From: Staphylococcus delphini | GTDB lineage: Bacteria > Bacillota > Bacilli > Staphylococcales > Staphylococcaceae | Assembly (NCBI RefSeq): GCF_900636325.1 | Contig: NZ_LR134263.1 | Span: 992,001-1,056,000, forward strand | DNA: 64,000 bases | Reading direction: 5' to 3' | Shown: one piece after another, positions 43,066-52,718 of the stretch | Numbering within the stretch: the first letter of the stretch is position 1 | Layout of the letters: each line of letters begins with the position of its first letter | Translations under genes and position numbers: made by a program | Notes under the pieces: model-generated | Databases searched by the model: none | Seen by the model: only the letters and a program-made list of their open reading frames with translations | Told to the model about the DNA's origin: nothing

Positions 43066-43785
43066 ATGAAATTAAAACCAAAAAGAGAAAAACATCATGA
43101 AAAAAGCTTTATGTTAAAAAGTTTGTCAGCTTTGATTATTTTAAGTTCAGTTGGTTTTGTAGATAGTTCTGTAAATGAAACACATCATGTTGCCCAAGCA
43201 GAAAGAAATGTTAAAGAAATTAAAGATGGATATGTTGCCCCCTATATTAGTGTCGTCGCATTTGTTGGGGCAAGTGGGTTTGTTGTTGGACCGAATACAG
43301 TTGTAACGAATAAACCTGTCATTAACCATTTAAAGGTAGGAGATAGATTATCTGCACATCCCACTGGCAATACTAGCAAAGGTGGAAATTACACTATCAC
43401 GGATATGATTCCATATTCTGGTGAAGAAGACTTAGCTATCGTTCACATAAAAAGTAGAAGTGATGCAGGATGGGATTTTAATGAAAGAACAACAATTATG
43501 CCACTCGCTAATAGCGGTCAGGCTGGAGAAAGAGTTTCCCTCATAGGATACCCAAGACCTAGAATAAATAAGTATCAATTATTTGAGTCGACAGGAACAG
43601 TCATTAAAATTGAAGGTACTCGAGTAATATATGATGCCTTCGCTGAGCCAGGAAATTCAGGCGGTCCTATTGTGAATCTTAACGGTGAAGCTATTGGCGT
43701 ACATACTGGGTCTGATATTGAAATTACACCATCTAAAAAATCTTATGGCGTATACTTTACTGAAGATATCAAAAAGTTTATTTAA
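43066..43785 (+). pseudogene. Spl-like secreted serine protease, probably inactive
   Basis: 239 codons open from ATG 43066, which has no ribosome-binding site. Chymotrypsin-fold protease related to staphylococcal Spl and V8: signal peptide (LKSLSALIILSSVGF), a likely cleavage AQA|ERNVKEI as in Spl proteins, Asp122 in EEDLAIVHI and Ser198 in EPGNSGGPI. The catalytic His position reads TNKP (Pro84, codon CCT 43315-43317) where the family has TNKH (CAT or CAC): the triad is broken. The expected start ATG 43097 is followed by six A and runs out of frame; one more A would give MKKSFMLKSL. Both defects point to decay. A non-catalytic role cannot be excluded. Confidence 0.7.
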
Positions 43786-44287
43786 CACATAATCAAAAGC
43801 AGTAATAAGATAATGATCAGCTACCTATAAATTGAAAAAGCTGAATGCTACAAATGAAATTTTAGAGGACGGCTATGATTTATAGTCGCTTCTTTTTAAA
43901 ATGTTCAAATAGTAGTAATGTTATTATGTAAAATGATTACTTGAAATAACGTTCATCAATTTAATGATTCGTATTTTCTTATCAATACCAATTAAAACAT
44001 TGATGCTTATTTTCGGGGCAAGATTGATATATCTTAGGAATAATAATATGCGACATCAATATTGATACTCTAAAGAAGACAAGAGAGATTCACACATATT
44101 ATTGTGAATGACTATCTCAATTATTGAAGTTCATTCAATTGATTAAAAGAAATCATAATGTATGCAGTTTTTAACATATGAGGGGATTAATAATTTATTT
44201 TAAAATAACGATGCCCATGTTGTATATTTTCTTCCAAAAACTGGCTATAAATGAGTGACATGTAAAATATTGTCGAATATTTTGAAG
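43786..44287. other. AT-rich gap without recognised features
   Basis: About 500 bases between the protease relic and the CodY-like box of the next gene. I see no gene with a ribosome-binding site, no RNA gene and no repeat of the family found elsewhere. It may be the scar of decayed accessory DNA. Confidence 0.5.
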
Positions 44288-44302
44288 AATTTTCAGAATA
44301 CT
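44288..44302. promoter_or_regulatory. Candidate CodY box upstream of the EIIC-like gene
   Basis: AATTTTCAGAATACT matches 13 of 15 bases of the CodY consensus AATTTTCWGAAAATT, 63 bp before the start codon. Repression in amino-acid- and GTP-rich cells would follow. Confidence 0.55.
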
Positions 44303-44364
44303 GTTGTACCATAAGTTCACTTATATTATGATTAACCTATTCTGATAAGCGGAGGGTTGCGTAG

Positions 44365-45423
44365 ATGGCGACAAATCAAATTAACAGCAAGCAATTTTTT
44401 AGCGTCATTTTAAATGCGGTAGGGGCAGGTGTGGTAATTGCGTTACTTCCTAATGCCTTTCTAGGTGAATTGTTGAAGTTTTTTAAAGACGGTCAACCCA
44501 TTCTTGAAATGATTTATCAAGTTGTTTTGGTCATCCAATCATTTATGGCATTTATTATTGGGGCACTCGCTGCACATGCCTTTAAATTTCCAGGTCCAGG
44601 GGTAACATTTGTAGGGACTTCTGCGATGATTGGTTCAGGAGCATTACAGTTTAAGAATGGTGCGTTTGTATTACATGGCATTGGGGATATCATTAATATC
44701 ATGCTCATCGTGATGATTGCGTGTCTCATGTTTATTTTATTGTCTGGTAAATTGGGATCATTAGAGATTATCGTGTTACCCGCGTTAATTCCAGTAACTG
44801 CCGGCATGATTGGCCTCATGACATTGCCTTATGTAAGTAAAGTAACACAATCATTAGGACATTTAATTCATACGTTTACTGAACTTAATCCATTAATGAT
44901 GAGTCTTTTAATTGCAATTACATACGCATTATTAATGGTGACACCGATTTCACTTGTAGCAATCGCAACGGCTATCTCTTTAACTGGTTTAGGAAGTGGT
45001 GCTGGAAATATGGGGGTTGTGGCAGCTTGTGTTACGTTTTTAATGGGCTCAATGAAAGTGAATAAATTAGGTGTAAATATGGTTTTATTATTTGGTGCGG
45101 CAAAAATGATGATTCCTGTGTATTTCAAACATCCTATTATTATCATCCCGTTAATCATTAATGGTTTCGTAGCAGGTCTGATTGCATACTTTGTGGGCAT
45201 ACAAGGTACACCGATGTCAGCAGGTTTTGGCTATTCAGGACTCGTTGGACCGATTAATGCGTTCAACCGTTTAGAAGGGGATCCAATGATGAATATTTTC
45301 TTATTGTTCATTGCTTATTTTGTGATTCCTTTTACAGTCGGTTGGTTTGTACATCAATTGAGTAAAAAAGTGTTACCGGGTTATCGAGATGAGATTTATC
45401 ATTTTGAAGTATTGAAAGATTAA
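44365..45423 (+). CDS. PTS EIIC-like membrane permease (PTS_EIIC_2 family)
   Basis: 352 residues, about ten membrane segments, many Gly and Met. Motifs such as GAGVVIALLPNAFLGELLK, FPGPGVTFVGTSAMIGSGA and GFGYSGLVGPINAFNRL fit the stand-alone EIIC-like family found in staphylococci and bacilli. There is no EIIA or EIIB domain and no PTS gene beside it, so sugar phosphotransfer is doubtful and the substrate unknown. Start ATG follows GCGGAGGGTTGCG. A CodY-like box precedes and a terminator follows. Confidence 0.75.
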   Translation: MATNQINSKQFFSVILNAVGAGVVIALLPNAFLGELLKFFKDGQPILEMIYQVVLVIQSFMAFIIGALAAHAFKFPGPGVTFVGTSAMIGSGALQFKNGAFVLHGIGDIINIMLIVMIACLMFILLSGKLGSLEIIVLPALIPVTAGMIGLMTLPYVSKVTQSLGHLIHTFTELNPLMMSLLIAITYALLMVTPISLVAIATAISLTGLGSGAGNMGVVAACVTFLMGSMKVNKLGVNMVLLFGAAKMMIPVYFKHPIIIIPLIINGFVAGLIAYFVGIQGTPMSAGFGYSGLVGPINAFNRLEGDPMMNIFLLFIAYFVIPFTVGWFVHQLSKKVLPGYRDEIYHFEVLKD

Positions 45424-45476
45424 AAGTTGAGCCATCATACATGAATTTGAGATTAATAATAGCATAATGAATAAAA

Positions 45477-45513
45477 CATCAAGCAACGATACAAGGTTGT
45501 TTGGTGTTTTTTT
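45477..45513 (+). terminator. Rho-independent terminator of the EIIC-like gene
   Basis: CATCAAGCAAC (45477-45487) pairs with GTTGTTTGGTG (45496-45506), then TTTTTTT. Confidence 0.75.
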
Positions 45514-45533
45514 GTTACTTGGAAGGTTATTGA

Positions 45534-45548
45534 AAAATTCTGAAAATG
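45534..45548. promoter_or_regulatory. Candidate CodY box upstream of glnHP
   Basis: AAAATTCTGAAAATG matches 12 of 15 bases of the CodY consensus and lies 61 bp before the start codon. An amino-acid importer is a typical CodY target. Confidence 0.5.
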
Positions 45549-45609
45549 TTATTGCATAAACTTACGTATAAATGTATAATAATCAATATTATCGGGAGGA
45601 GGCAATGTA

Positions 45610-47070
45610 ATGAAGTATTTGGGGAAACTGGTGACAATGATGTTAATCGTCGTATTTTGTATTTCGGGAATTCCCACGAAGTATGATGCCCAAGCTGCAA
45701 GTGAGGATCAGTGGGATGTCATTAAAGAACGTGGAGAATTGAGAGTGGGGCTATCTGCAGATTATGCGCCAATGGAATTTGAAAGAACGGTGAATGGTGA
45801 ACGGGAATATGCAGGTATCGATATTGAACTCGCTAAAAAAATTGCGAAAGATAATGGCGTTAAATTAAAAATCGTCAATATGCAATTTGATAGTTTGCTC
45901 GGTGCTTTAAAAACTGGAAAAATCGACATGATTATTTCTGGGATGACACCAACAGCTGAACGTAAAAAAGAAGTGGATTTTTCTGATAACTATATGACAG
46001 TGGATCAAAAAGTCGTTGTTCGTAAAAAGGATAAAGATAAATTTAAAACGTTGAAAGATTTGGCACATCATCGTATAGGGGCGCAAAAACAAACGACACA
46101 AGAAGAATTAGCGCAAAAAGAGATTGAAGGTGCGGATATACAATCATTAACACGTTTGCCTGAAGTCATTTTATCTTTAAAAAGTAACAAAGTGGATGCG
46201 ATTGTCATGGATAGTGCAGTAGGTAAAGCCTATTTAGCACAAAATGAAGAATTAACTTTTTCAGATGCATCATTTGCAGATTCTAAAAAACCCACTGCTA
46301 TTGCTGTTCCGAAAGATTCACCTAAGTTATTAAAGCGAGTGAATCAATCTATTGCAGACGTCAATGATCACAATTTGATAGCGAAATATGAAAAAATTGC
46401 TGCAGATGCCATGCAAGATGATGGTAGCTTTTTAACAAAATATGGGGCGTTTTTCTTAACAGGTATTAAAAGCACGATTGTTATTTCATTAATCGGTGTT
46501 GTATTTGGGGCAGTATTTGGTTCTATGTTCGCGTTGATGAAAATTAGTACAATTCGTCCGTTAAAATGGTTTGCTTCAGCGTATATCGAGTTTTTACGTG
46601 GTACACCGTTACTCGTACAAGTCTTTTTAGTGTTTTTTGGTACAACAGCAGTATTAGGTTTAGACATTTCAGCATTTATTTGTGGGGCCATCGCGTTAGT
46701 GATTAACTGTTCGGCCTACATTGCAGAAATTATTCGTGCAGGGATTAATGCCGTAGATAAAGGTCAAATGGAGGCGGCACGTAGTTTAGGTTTAAGTTAC
46801 AGTCAAACGATGAAGTCAGTCATTATGCCGCAAGCGATTAAAAAGATTTTACCTGCACTAGGGAATGAGTTTGTGACAGTCATTAAAGAGTCTTCTATCG
46901 TCTCTGTCATTGGTGTGAGTGAAATTATGTTCAATGCACAAGTTGTACAAGGGGCGTCATTTGACCCATTCACACCATTATTAATCGCCGCTGTATTGTA
47001 CTTTATTTTAACGTTCACACTGTCACGTTTAATGAGCTTTTTAGAAGGGAGAATGAGTATCAGTGATTAA
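45610..47070 (+). CDS. Glutamine/polar amino acid ABC importer, fused substrate-binding protein and permease
   Basis: 486 residues. Signal peptide 1-30 ([22 protein letters not shown]), a periplasmic-type binding domain SBP_bac_3 (about 35-270: [48 protein letters not shown]), then a HisM-type permease (about 280-482) with the EAA loop [20 protein letters not shown]. The fusion of binding protein to permease is the staphylococcal and lactic-acid-bacterial GlnP arrangement and keeps the receptor tethered to the membrane. Overlaps glnQ by 8 nt. GGGAGGAGGC precedes the ATG. Confidence 0.9.
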   Translation: MKYLGKLVTMMLIVVFCISGIPTKYDAQAASEDQWDVIKERGELRVGLSADYAPMEFERTVNGEREYAGIDIELAKKIAKDNGVKLKIVNMQFDSLLGALKTGKIDMIISGMTPTAERKKEVDFSDNYMTVDQKVVVRKKDKDKFKTLKDLAHHRIGAQKQTTQEELAQKEIEGADIQSLTRLPEVILSLKSNKVDAIVMDSAVGKAYLAQNEELTFSDASFADSKKPTAIAVPKDSPKLLKRVNQSIADVNDHNLIAKYEKIAADAMQDDGSFLTKYGAFFLTGIKSTIVISLIGVVFGAVFGSMFALMKISTIRPLKWFASAYIEFLRGTPLLVQVFLVFFGTTAVLGLDISAFICGAIALVINCSAYIAEIIRAGINAVDKGQMEAARSLGLSYSQTMKSVIMPQAIKKILPALGNEFVTVIKESSIVSVIGVSEIMFNAQVVQGASFDPFTPLLIAAVLYFILTFTLSRLMSFLEGRMSISD

Positions 47071-47788
47071 AATTTCAAAGTTAAATAAATCGTTTGGTCA
47101 AAATGAAGTGTTAACAGGTATTGATTTAGAAATTGCACAAGGTGAAGTGGTCGCGATCATTGGTCCTTCTGGAAGCGGAAAAAGTACATTACTCAGATGT
47201 ATGAATTTATTAGAAGTTCCGACATCAGGGCAAGTCATTTTTGAAGGTCGCGATTTGACTGATAATGGCACTAAAGTGGATGAATTACGTCAAAAAATGG
47301 GCATGGTATTTCAAAATTTTAATTTATTTCCACATAAAAAGGTGATTGATAATATAATGCTAGCGCCACAATTATTGAAAAAAGGGGATGCACAACAATT
47401 AAAAACACGTGCATTGGACTTATTATCAAAAGTAGGTTTGGCAGATAAAGCAGAATCCTATCCGAATCAATTATCAGGTGGACAAAAGCAAAGGGTTGCG
47501 ATTGCGCGTGCGTTGGCGATGGATCCTGACGTGTTGTTATTTGACGAACCGACATCCGCATTAGATCCTGAAGTGGTTGGAGAAGTATTAGCAGTTATGA
47601 AATCACTCGCTAAAGAAGGAATGACCATGGTTGTCGTGACACATGAGATGGATTTTGCGAAAAATGTGAGTGATCGTGTTGTATTTATGGCAGATGGTGT
47701 AGTGGTAGAAGATGGACCACCGCATGAAATATTTGAAAATCCGCAACATGAACGTACACAAAACTTCTTGAAACGTGTGTTAAACTAA
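47063..47788 (+). CDS. glnQ: Amino acid ABC importer ATPase (GlnQ)
   Basis: 241 residues. All ATPase motifs intact: Walker [11 protein letters not shown]-loop [13 protein letters not shown], signature [16 protein letters not shown], Walker [14 protein letters not shown], switch His [10 protein letters not shown]. It powers the fused importer encoded just upstream, with which it shares 8 nt. The A-loop aromatic residue and the PAO-type length match polar amino acid importers. A terminator follows directly. Confidence 0.95.
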   Translation: MIKISKLNKSFGQNEVLTGIDLEIAQGEVVAIIGPSGSGKSTLLRCMNLLEVPTSGQVIFEGRDLTDNGTKVDELRQKMGMVFQNFNLFPHKKVIDNIMLAPQLLKKGDAQQLKTRALDLLSKVGLADKAESYPNQLSGGQKQRVAIARALAMDPDVLLFDEPTSALDPEVVGEVLAVMKSLAKEGMTMVVVTHEMDFAKNVSDRVVFMADGVVVEDGPPHEIFENPQHERTQNFLKRVLN

Positions 47789-47797
47789 AAATCAATG

Positions 47798-47835
47798 AAA
47801 GAGCTAGGAATTTAATTTGATTCCGGCTCTTTTTT
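47798..47835 (+). terminator. Rho-independent terminator of the glutamine importer operon
   Basis: AAAGAGCTAGGAAT (47798-47811) pairs with ATTCCGGCTCT (47820-47830), then TTTTT. Confidence 0.8.
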
Positions 47836-47945
47836 AGTTGAAGCGTCAAATGATGTAGATGAGATTCCGAGCTTCTATGGAATAATTCCACGCAATGACA
47901 GTCAGATATGTTAAAATAGTATGGTGATTTTAAAGAGGTGACATG

Positions 47946-49076
47946 ATGGATGTACGGGCATTGAAAGAAGAGATAATCGCATATGCACACACAATAGGTA
48001 TCAATCGTATTGGTTTTACCACTGCAGACCCTTTTGATGAATTGAAACAAAAACTTGTCGATTATCATGCAAAAGGATATGCATCCGGTTTTGAGCCGTC
48101 TGATATCGCTTTACGCACAGAGCCGAAATTATCATTACCGACTGCACGTTCAATTATTGCGATTGCTGTCGGATACCCGAATAAATTAAAAGGTGCGCCT
48201 AAAAGTGTTCGCGGTGATCGTCGAGGCATGTTTGCACGCGCATCATGGGGGCAAGATTACCATTCGATTATGCGGCGACGTTTAGATGATTTGGCTGCTT
48301 TTATACAAAGTAAAGTACCTGATGTAGAGCTCATGTCAATGGTGGATACAGGCGTGCTATCTGACCGTGCTGTTGCAGAACGCGCGGGGCTTGGATTTGT
48401 AGGACGCAATGGTTTCGTTATTAATCCTGACTTAGGGACGTGGTCGTATTTAGGAGAAATGTTAGTGAGTATTCCATTTCCACCCGATGATCCACTCCTT
48501 GACAGTTGTGGTGACTGTACGATTTGTGTCGATCGTTGTCCTACTGGCGCGCTCGTTGGTAATGGGCAATTGAACAGCCAAAAATGTATTAGCTTTTTAA
48601 CTCAAACGAAAAGCTATTTACCCGATGAATATCGTTATAAAATCGGTAATCGTCTATACGGTTGTGATACGTGTCAACAAGTTTGTCCGAAAAATCGAGG
48701 CATTAATACGGAACAAGACGATATACATTTAGAGCCAGAAATTTTAAAACCACGATTAGTTCCATTACTGAAAATGAATAATAAGACGTTTAAAAATACA
48801 TTTGGACATCTTGCAGGTGCGTGGAGAGGTAAAAAGCCGATTCAACGTAATGCGATTCTTGCACTGGCGCATTTTAAAGAAGAAACAGCAATTCCCGATT
48901 TAAAAGATGTGGCTGAAACGGATCCGAGACCTATGATTCGTGCGACGGCCTTTTGGGCAATTGGTCAAATTTTAGGTGACGCGGCCAAAGATTATGTCAT
49001 GTCACATTATGATAATGAACTTGAAGAAGTCCAAGTCGAGATGATTAAAGGATTAGAAATGAGGAGAGATGAATAA
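47946..49076 (+). CDS. queG: Epoxyqueuosine reductase QueG
   Basis: 376 residues from the second of two adjacent ATGs (47943, 47946), chosen for its spacing to AGAGGTGAC. Cobalamin-dependent reductase for the last step of queuosine synthesis on tRNA Asp, Asn, His and Tyr. Two [4Fe-4S] motifs are visible, CGDCTICVDRCPTGAL and CDTCQQVCPKN; the general acid Asp lies in SMVDTGVLSDRAVAERAG. HEAT-like repeats fill the C-terminus (RNAILALAHFKEE, IRATAFWAIGQIL). trmL starts inside its stop codon (TAATG). Both act on anticodon position 34. Confidence 0.9.
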   Translation: MDVRALKEEIIAYAHTIGINRIGFTTADPFDELKQKLVDYHAKGYASGFEPSDIALRTEPKLSLPTARSIIAIAVGYPNKLKGAPKSVRGDRRGMFARASWGQDYHSIMRRRLDDLAAFIQSKVPDVELMSMVDTGVLSDRAVAERAGLGFVGRNGFVINPDLGTWSYLGEMLVSIPFPPDDPLLDSCGDCTICVDRCPTGALVGNGQLNSQKCISFLTQTKSYLPDEYRYKIGNRLYGCDTCQQVCPKNRGINTEQDDIHLEPEILKPRLVPLLKMNNKTFKNTFGHLAGAWRGKKPIQRNAILALAHFKEETAIPDLKDVAETDPRPMIRATAFWAIGQILGDAAKDYVMSHYDNELEEVQVEMIKGLEMRRDE

Positions 49077-49546
49077 TGCCAATTCATGTAGTTTTATATC
49101 AACCAGAAATTCCTGCGAATACGGGGAATATTGCACGGACATGTGCAGCGACTGACACACATTTACATTTAATTCGTCCACTAGGTTTTAGTACTGACGA
49201 TAAAATGTTGCGACGTGCCGGTTTAGATTATTGGAAATATGTATCGATTACATATTACGATAATATTGAATCATTTTTTGAACAAACAGAGGGCCAATAC
49301 TTTTTACTGACAAAGTTCGGCTCAAAAAAACATACGTCTCAAGATTTTTCAAATGTTGATGAAAACTATTATTTTATTTTCGGGAAAGAAACAACAGGAT
49401 TACCAGACTGGGTGAAAGATGAGTATGATAATACAGCGTTACGTATCCCGATGAACGAAAATGTACGTGCATTAAACTTATCGAATACTGCAGCAATTTT
49501 AGTTTATGAGGCGTTAAGACAACAAAATTATCCGAATTTACAATAG
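49076..49546 (+). CDS. trmL: tRNA (cytidine/uridine-34-2'-O)-methyltransferase TrmL
   Basis: 156 residues. SPOUT/TrmH-class fold: HVVLYQPEIPANTGNIARTC (motif 1), FGKETTGLPDWV (motif 2) and RIPMNENVRALNLSNTAAIL (motif 3), the three motifs that form the knot and SAM site. The shortness fits TrmL (minimal domain). It methylates the wobble ribose of tRNA-Leu isoacceptors. Translationally coupled to queG. The tRNA-Leu (TAA and CAA) substrates are both encoded in the tRNA block of this window. Confidence 0.9.
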   Translation: MPIHVVLYQPEIPANTGNIARTCAATDTHLHLIRPLGFSTDDKMLRRAGLDYWKYVSITYYDNIESFFEQTEGQYFLLTKFGSKKHTSQDFSNVDENYYFIFGKETTGLPDWVKDEYDNTALRIPMNENVRALNLSNTAAILVYEALRQQNYPNLQ

Positions 49547-49738
49547 ATAGGGACGAATTTCATAACATTGTTCAAAGTTTGAGGTTCGCACAAGAACAAA
49601 TGTGTAAAAAAGGTTATAATAACAATAACGGAGAACCTTCCGAATGTTCCTCATTTTTTAATGTTTTAATTGATGTTTAAAATGGGTATGTAATTATTAA
49701 TGTAAAAGACGAGTAGGACAATAGAGGAGTGTACGATA

Positions 49739-50338
49739 ATGGCAATGAATTTTAAAGTATTTAAAGATGCAGAAACAGCAGCAACTTTCACAGCAGATAT
49801 CTTAAGAAAACAGTTAAATAACAATCCGACATCGATTGTAGGGTTTCATTTGAATCAAGAAGAAGCACCTGTATTAGATGCATTAAAAAAAGATGTCGAT
49901 CGTCATAGCGTTGATTTCAGTCAAATTCATGTATTGGATTACGACGCGCAACAATCATATTATCAAGCATTAGGTGTCCCAGAAAAACAAATTCACCACG
50001 TACCAGAAGATGAAAAAGTGGAAGCATTTATTAAACATCATGCAAAAACAAAAGATAATAAAGGTAAATTGACACTACAAGTCGTGACTATCGATACAGA
50101 AGGTCAAATCGGTATTCCTATGAATGACGCCTTATTACCAGCGCGTGAAATTATTGTTGTCGTGACAGGTGCAGCGAAAGCAGAACAAGTGAAGAAATTA
50201 TACGAAGAAAACGGGAATACAACATTTATTCCTTCAGCATTAAAATCACATCGTATGGTAACTGTTGTCCTTGATGAAGTAGCTGCACAAGGTTTACCTG
50301 AAGATGTGCGCAATTACTTTACTTCACTGTACGCATAA
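49739..50338 (+). CDS. NagB/RpiA-fold protein, glucosamine-6-phosphate isomerase-like
   Basis: 199 residues, shorter than NagB (about 240-250). The NagB/6-phosphogluconolactonase pattern is recognisable at the start (KVFKDAETAATFTADIL) and around INDALLP and REIIVVVTGAAKAEQVKKLYEENG, but the NagB catalytic DGHIAF loop is not found; the stretch that would correspond reads IDTEGQIGIPMND. I think it is a divergent homologue whose activity is doubtful. Staphylococci carry a similar protein at this place. GAGGAGTG precedes the ATG. The 53-residue gene follows. Confidence 0.65.
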   Translation: MAMNFKVFKDAETAATFTADILRKQLNNNPTSIVGFHLNQEEAPVLDALKKDVDRHSVDFSQIHVLDYDAQQSYYQALGVPEKQIHHVPEDEKVEAFIKHHAKTKDNKGKLTLQVVTIDTEGQIGIPMNDALLPAREIIVVVTGAAKAEQVKKLYEENGNTTFIPSALKSHRMVTVVLDEVAAQGLPEDVRNYFTSLYA

Positions 50339-50358
50339 GAGAAGAGGTGACGGGCATA

Positions 50359-50520
50359 ATGAAAGACGAACAAAAGCATTATGACAATGAAATGGTTGAT
50401 AGTTTTGATGATGTCGTGGAGCTCGGGAAAGAAATGGAACAAATTTCTGAAGCGAACGATGAAGAGAAACTCAATCAATCCCATGATTCAAAAGTGCGTT
50501 TTGATAAAGACACAAAATAG
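50359..50520 (+). CDS. Small acidic protein (53 residues)
   Basis: ATG 50359 with AGAGGTGACG upstream; TAG at 50518-50520. The product is highly charged (KDEQKHYDNEMVDSFDDVVE ... DEEKLNQSHDSKVRFDKDTK), without hydrophobic segments and probably disordered. It may belong to the small staphylococcal proteins annotated SAS053-type, but I am not certain. It starts 20 bp after the NagB-like gene and is followed by a terminator, so the two form an operon. Function unknown. Confidence 0.6.
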   Translation: MKDEQKHYDNEMVDSFDDVVELGKEMEQISEANDEEKLNQSHDSKVRFDKDTK

Positions 50521-50531
50521 ACTATAATGAG

Positions 50532-50567
50532 AAGGCTGGTTTCCCATGATGATGGTCCAGTCTTTTT
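50532..50567 (+). terminator. Rho-independent terminator of the small acidic protein gene
   Basis: AAGGCTGGTTTCCCAT (50532-50547) pairs with ATGGTCCAGTCTT (50552-50564) through a bulge; TTTTT overlaps the end. Confidence 0.7.
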
Positions 50568-50641
50568 ATTTTCTTTCGTGTACGTTAAGACAAATGTGAT
50601 AAAATGGGAGCGTGTTTAAAAAATGATGAAAGGTGACATAC

Positions 50642-51085
50642 ATGAAGTTACATCAGAAATGGATTACGTTAATTATAATTTCGACAATCATCAACTTATT
50701 ATCGATTAAAGCCTTTCCATTGGCGTTAGGGACGTTATATTTACCGGTATTGTTTAAAATTGTGCAACTCCAACTGAACTTATCCAATGGTTTAGTCGAC
50801 GATGCACAATCACACGTTCAAACTTTTGTGAAAACGAATCAAAAAGGCATCGTCATCAGTGTTATTTGTTGTATCGCGATAACAGTCGCATTGACGATTT
50901 ATTTAGATGATTTTTACAATCAATTCAGTGGCTTTTTAGGTTTGTTAATCCAAATCAGTCCGGTCACGATGGTAATAGGCCTTGTTTTGTATATTTTGGC
51001 AGCTATTGCAGTCGTTCAAGCTGTGAAACACAAATTTATGCACACTGAAGCGGTAAAAGTTAAAGAATCGACTTCAAATGAATAA
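50642..51085 (+). CDS. Hypothetical membrane protein with three or four membrane segments
   Basis: 147 residues from ATG 50642 (AAAGGTGACAT upstream; the in-frame GTG 50633 overlaps this site). Hydrophobic stretches at about 8-25, 28-45, 75-95 and 103-127 alternate with polar loops; the C-terminus is cytoplasmic-like and charged (HTEAVKVKESTSNE). I do not recognise the family. It stands alone between two terminators. Confidence 0.55.
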   Translation: MKLHQKWITLIIISTIINLLSIKAFPLALGTLYLPVLFKIVQLQLNLSNGLVDDAQSHVQTFVKTNQKGIVISVICCIAITVALTIYLDDFYNQFSGFLGLLIQISPVTMVIGLVLYILAAIAVVQAVKHKFMHTEAVKVKESTSNE

Positions 51086-51170
51086 ATGATGGATTGTTTT
51101 CATTGAATTATCCCTTTGTAGAGGCGATGGATTTGTCTTTCAATATGCTACTTTTACATATTGTAGAAAT

Positions 51171-51203
51171 AAGGTTGAGAAATTAATTTTCTCGGCCTTT
51201 TTT
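51171..51203 (+). terminator. Rho-independent terminator of the membrane protein gene
   Basis: AAGGTTGAGAAA (51171-51182) pairs with TTTCTCGGCCTT (51188-51199), then TTTT. Confidence 0.75.
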
Positions 51204-51239
51204 ATTGGAAGAAAAAACGTAATTGCACGCCAATGTTCA

Positions 51240-51269
51240 TTGAATGGCGATTTCGTTTAATGCTATAAT
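51240..51269 (+). promoter_or_regulatory. fumC promoter
   Basis: TTGAAT (51240-51245), an 18-bp spacer and TATAAT (51264-51269), 43 bp before the fumC start. Confidence 0.5.
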
Positions 51270-51312
51270 TTAAGTGACAAGAATATTCAAAAATTAAAGG
51301 GGAGCGAGAGAT

Positions 51313-52698
51313 ATGTCAGTAAGAATTGAACATGATACATTTGGTGAAATTGAGGTACCTGCAGATAAATATTGGGGTGCGCAAACACAAAGAAGTAAAC
51401 AAAATTTTCCAGTTGGTAAAGAAAAAATGCCAATTGAGGTCGTTTATGGTTTCGCACAATTAAAACGTGCAGCTGCATTGGCAAACAATGAATTAGGAAA
51501 GTTAAGCGATGCGAAAAAAGATGCGATTGTACATGCTTGTGATCGTATATTAGCAGGCGAATTAGATGAACATTTTCCATTAGTTGTGTGGCAAACAGGA
51601 AGCGGTACACAAAGTAATATGAATGTGAATGAAGTTGTCAGCTATGTGGCGAATGAATACTTAAAAGAAAACGGCAGTGATGAAACAATTCACCCGAATG
51701 ATGATGTCAACAAGTCACAAAGTTCTAATGATACATTCCCAACAGCAATGCACGTTGCACTATATCATGAAGTGGAAAAACATTTAGAACCTGCCTTGAA
51801 AGGATTGCGTGAAACGTTCTATAAAAAAGAAAATGAGTTTAAAGACATCATTAAAATTGGTCGTACACACCTTCAAGATGCGACACCGATTACGTTAGGC
51901 CAAGAAATTAGTGGTTGGCGCTATATGCTTGACGTGTGTGAAAACTTATTAGCAGAATCTAAAAAGCATATTTTAAACTTAGCTATTGGCGGCACAGCAG
52001 TGGGTACTGGTATTAATGCACATCCTGAATTTGGTACAAAAGTTGCAGGATATATTGCGGAAAATACAGGTTATCCATTTGTATCATCTGAAAATAAATT
52101 CCATGCGTTAACTGCACATGACGAAGTGGTTCAATTACATGGTTCACTCAAAGCACTTGCGGGTGACTTAATGAAAATTGCGAATGATGTCAGATGGTTA
52201 GCTTCCGGTCCTCGTGCAGGTTTAGCGGAGATTTCTATTCCTGAAAACGAACCAGGTTCATCGATTATGCCAGGTAAAGTGAACCCAACGCAATGTGAAA
52301 TGTTAACAATGGTAGCTGTACAAGTCATGGGTAACGATACGGTAGTCGGTTTCTCAAGCTCCCAAGGTAATTTCGAATTAAACGTCTTTAAACCTGTCAT
52401 TTTGCATAATACATTACAATCTATTTATTTATTAGCTGATGGTATGGAAACATTTAACCAAAACTGTGCAGTAGGTATCGAACCTATCCCTGAAAACATC
52501 GATAACTATTTGAACCGTTCATTGATGCTTGTAACTGCGCTGAACCCACATATCGGATATGAAAAAGCAGCAGCCATTGCGAAAAAAGCACATAAAGAAG
52601 GGTTAACTTTAAAAGAATCTGCAATTCAATCTGGTTATGTAACAGAAGAACAATTTGAGGAATGGATTAAGCCAGAAAACATGGTCCACCCGAAATAG
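51313..52698 (+). CDS. fumC: Fumarate hydratase, class II
   Basis: 461 residues. Fumarase/aspartase superfamily: the three signature regions are [34 protein letters not shown] and the SS loop [15 protein letters not shown], whose serine is the catalytic base. Oxygen-stable, iron-free enzyme hydrating fumarate to malate in the TCA cycle. AAAGGGGAGCGAG precedes the ATG. ppx begins 20 bp downstream, so read-through is possible. Normal length and motifs. Confidence 0.95.
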   Translation: MSVRIEHDTFGEIEVPADKYWGAQTQRSKQNFPVGKEKMPIEVVYGFAQLKRAAALANNELGKLSDAKKDAIVHACDRILAGELDEHFPLVVWQTGSGTQSNMNVNEVVSYVANEYLKENGSDETIHPNDDVNKSQSSNDTFPTAMHVALYHEVEKHLEPALKGLRETFYKKENEFKDIIKIGRTHLQDATPITLGQEISGWRYMLDVCENLLAESKKHILNLAIGGTAVGTGINAHPEFGTKVAGYIAENTGYPFVSSENKFHALTAHDEVVQLHGSLKALAGDLMKIANDVRWLASGPRAGLAEISIPENEPGSSIMPGKVNPTQCEMLTMVAVQVMGNDTVVGFSSSQGNFELNVFKPVILHNTLQSIYLLADGMETFNQNCAVGIEPIPENIDNYLNRSLMLVTALNPHIGYEKAAAIAKKAHKEGLTLKESAIQSGYVTEEQFEEWIKPENMVHPK

Positions 52699-52718
52699 TA
52701 TGGAGGCAAGTTTTAAAC

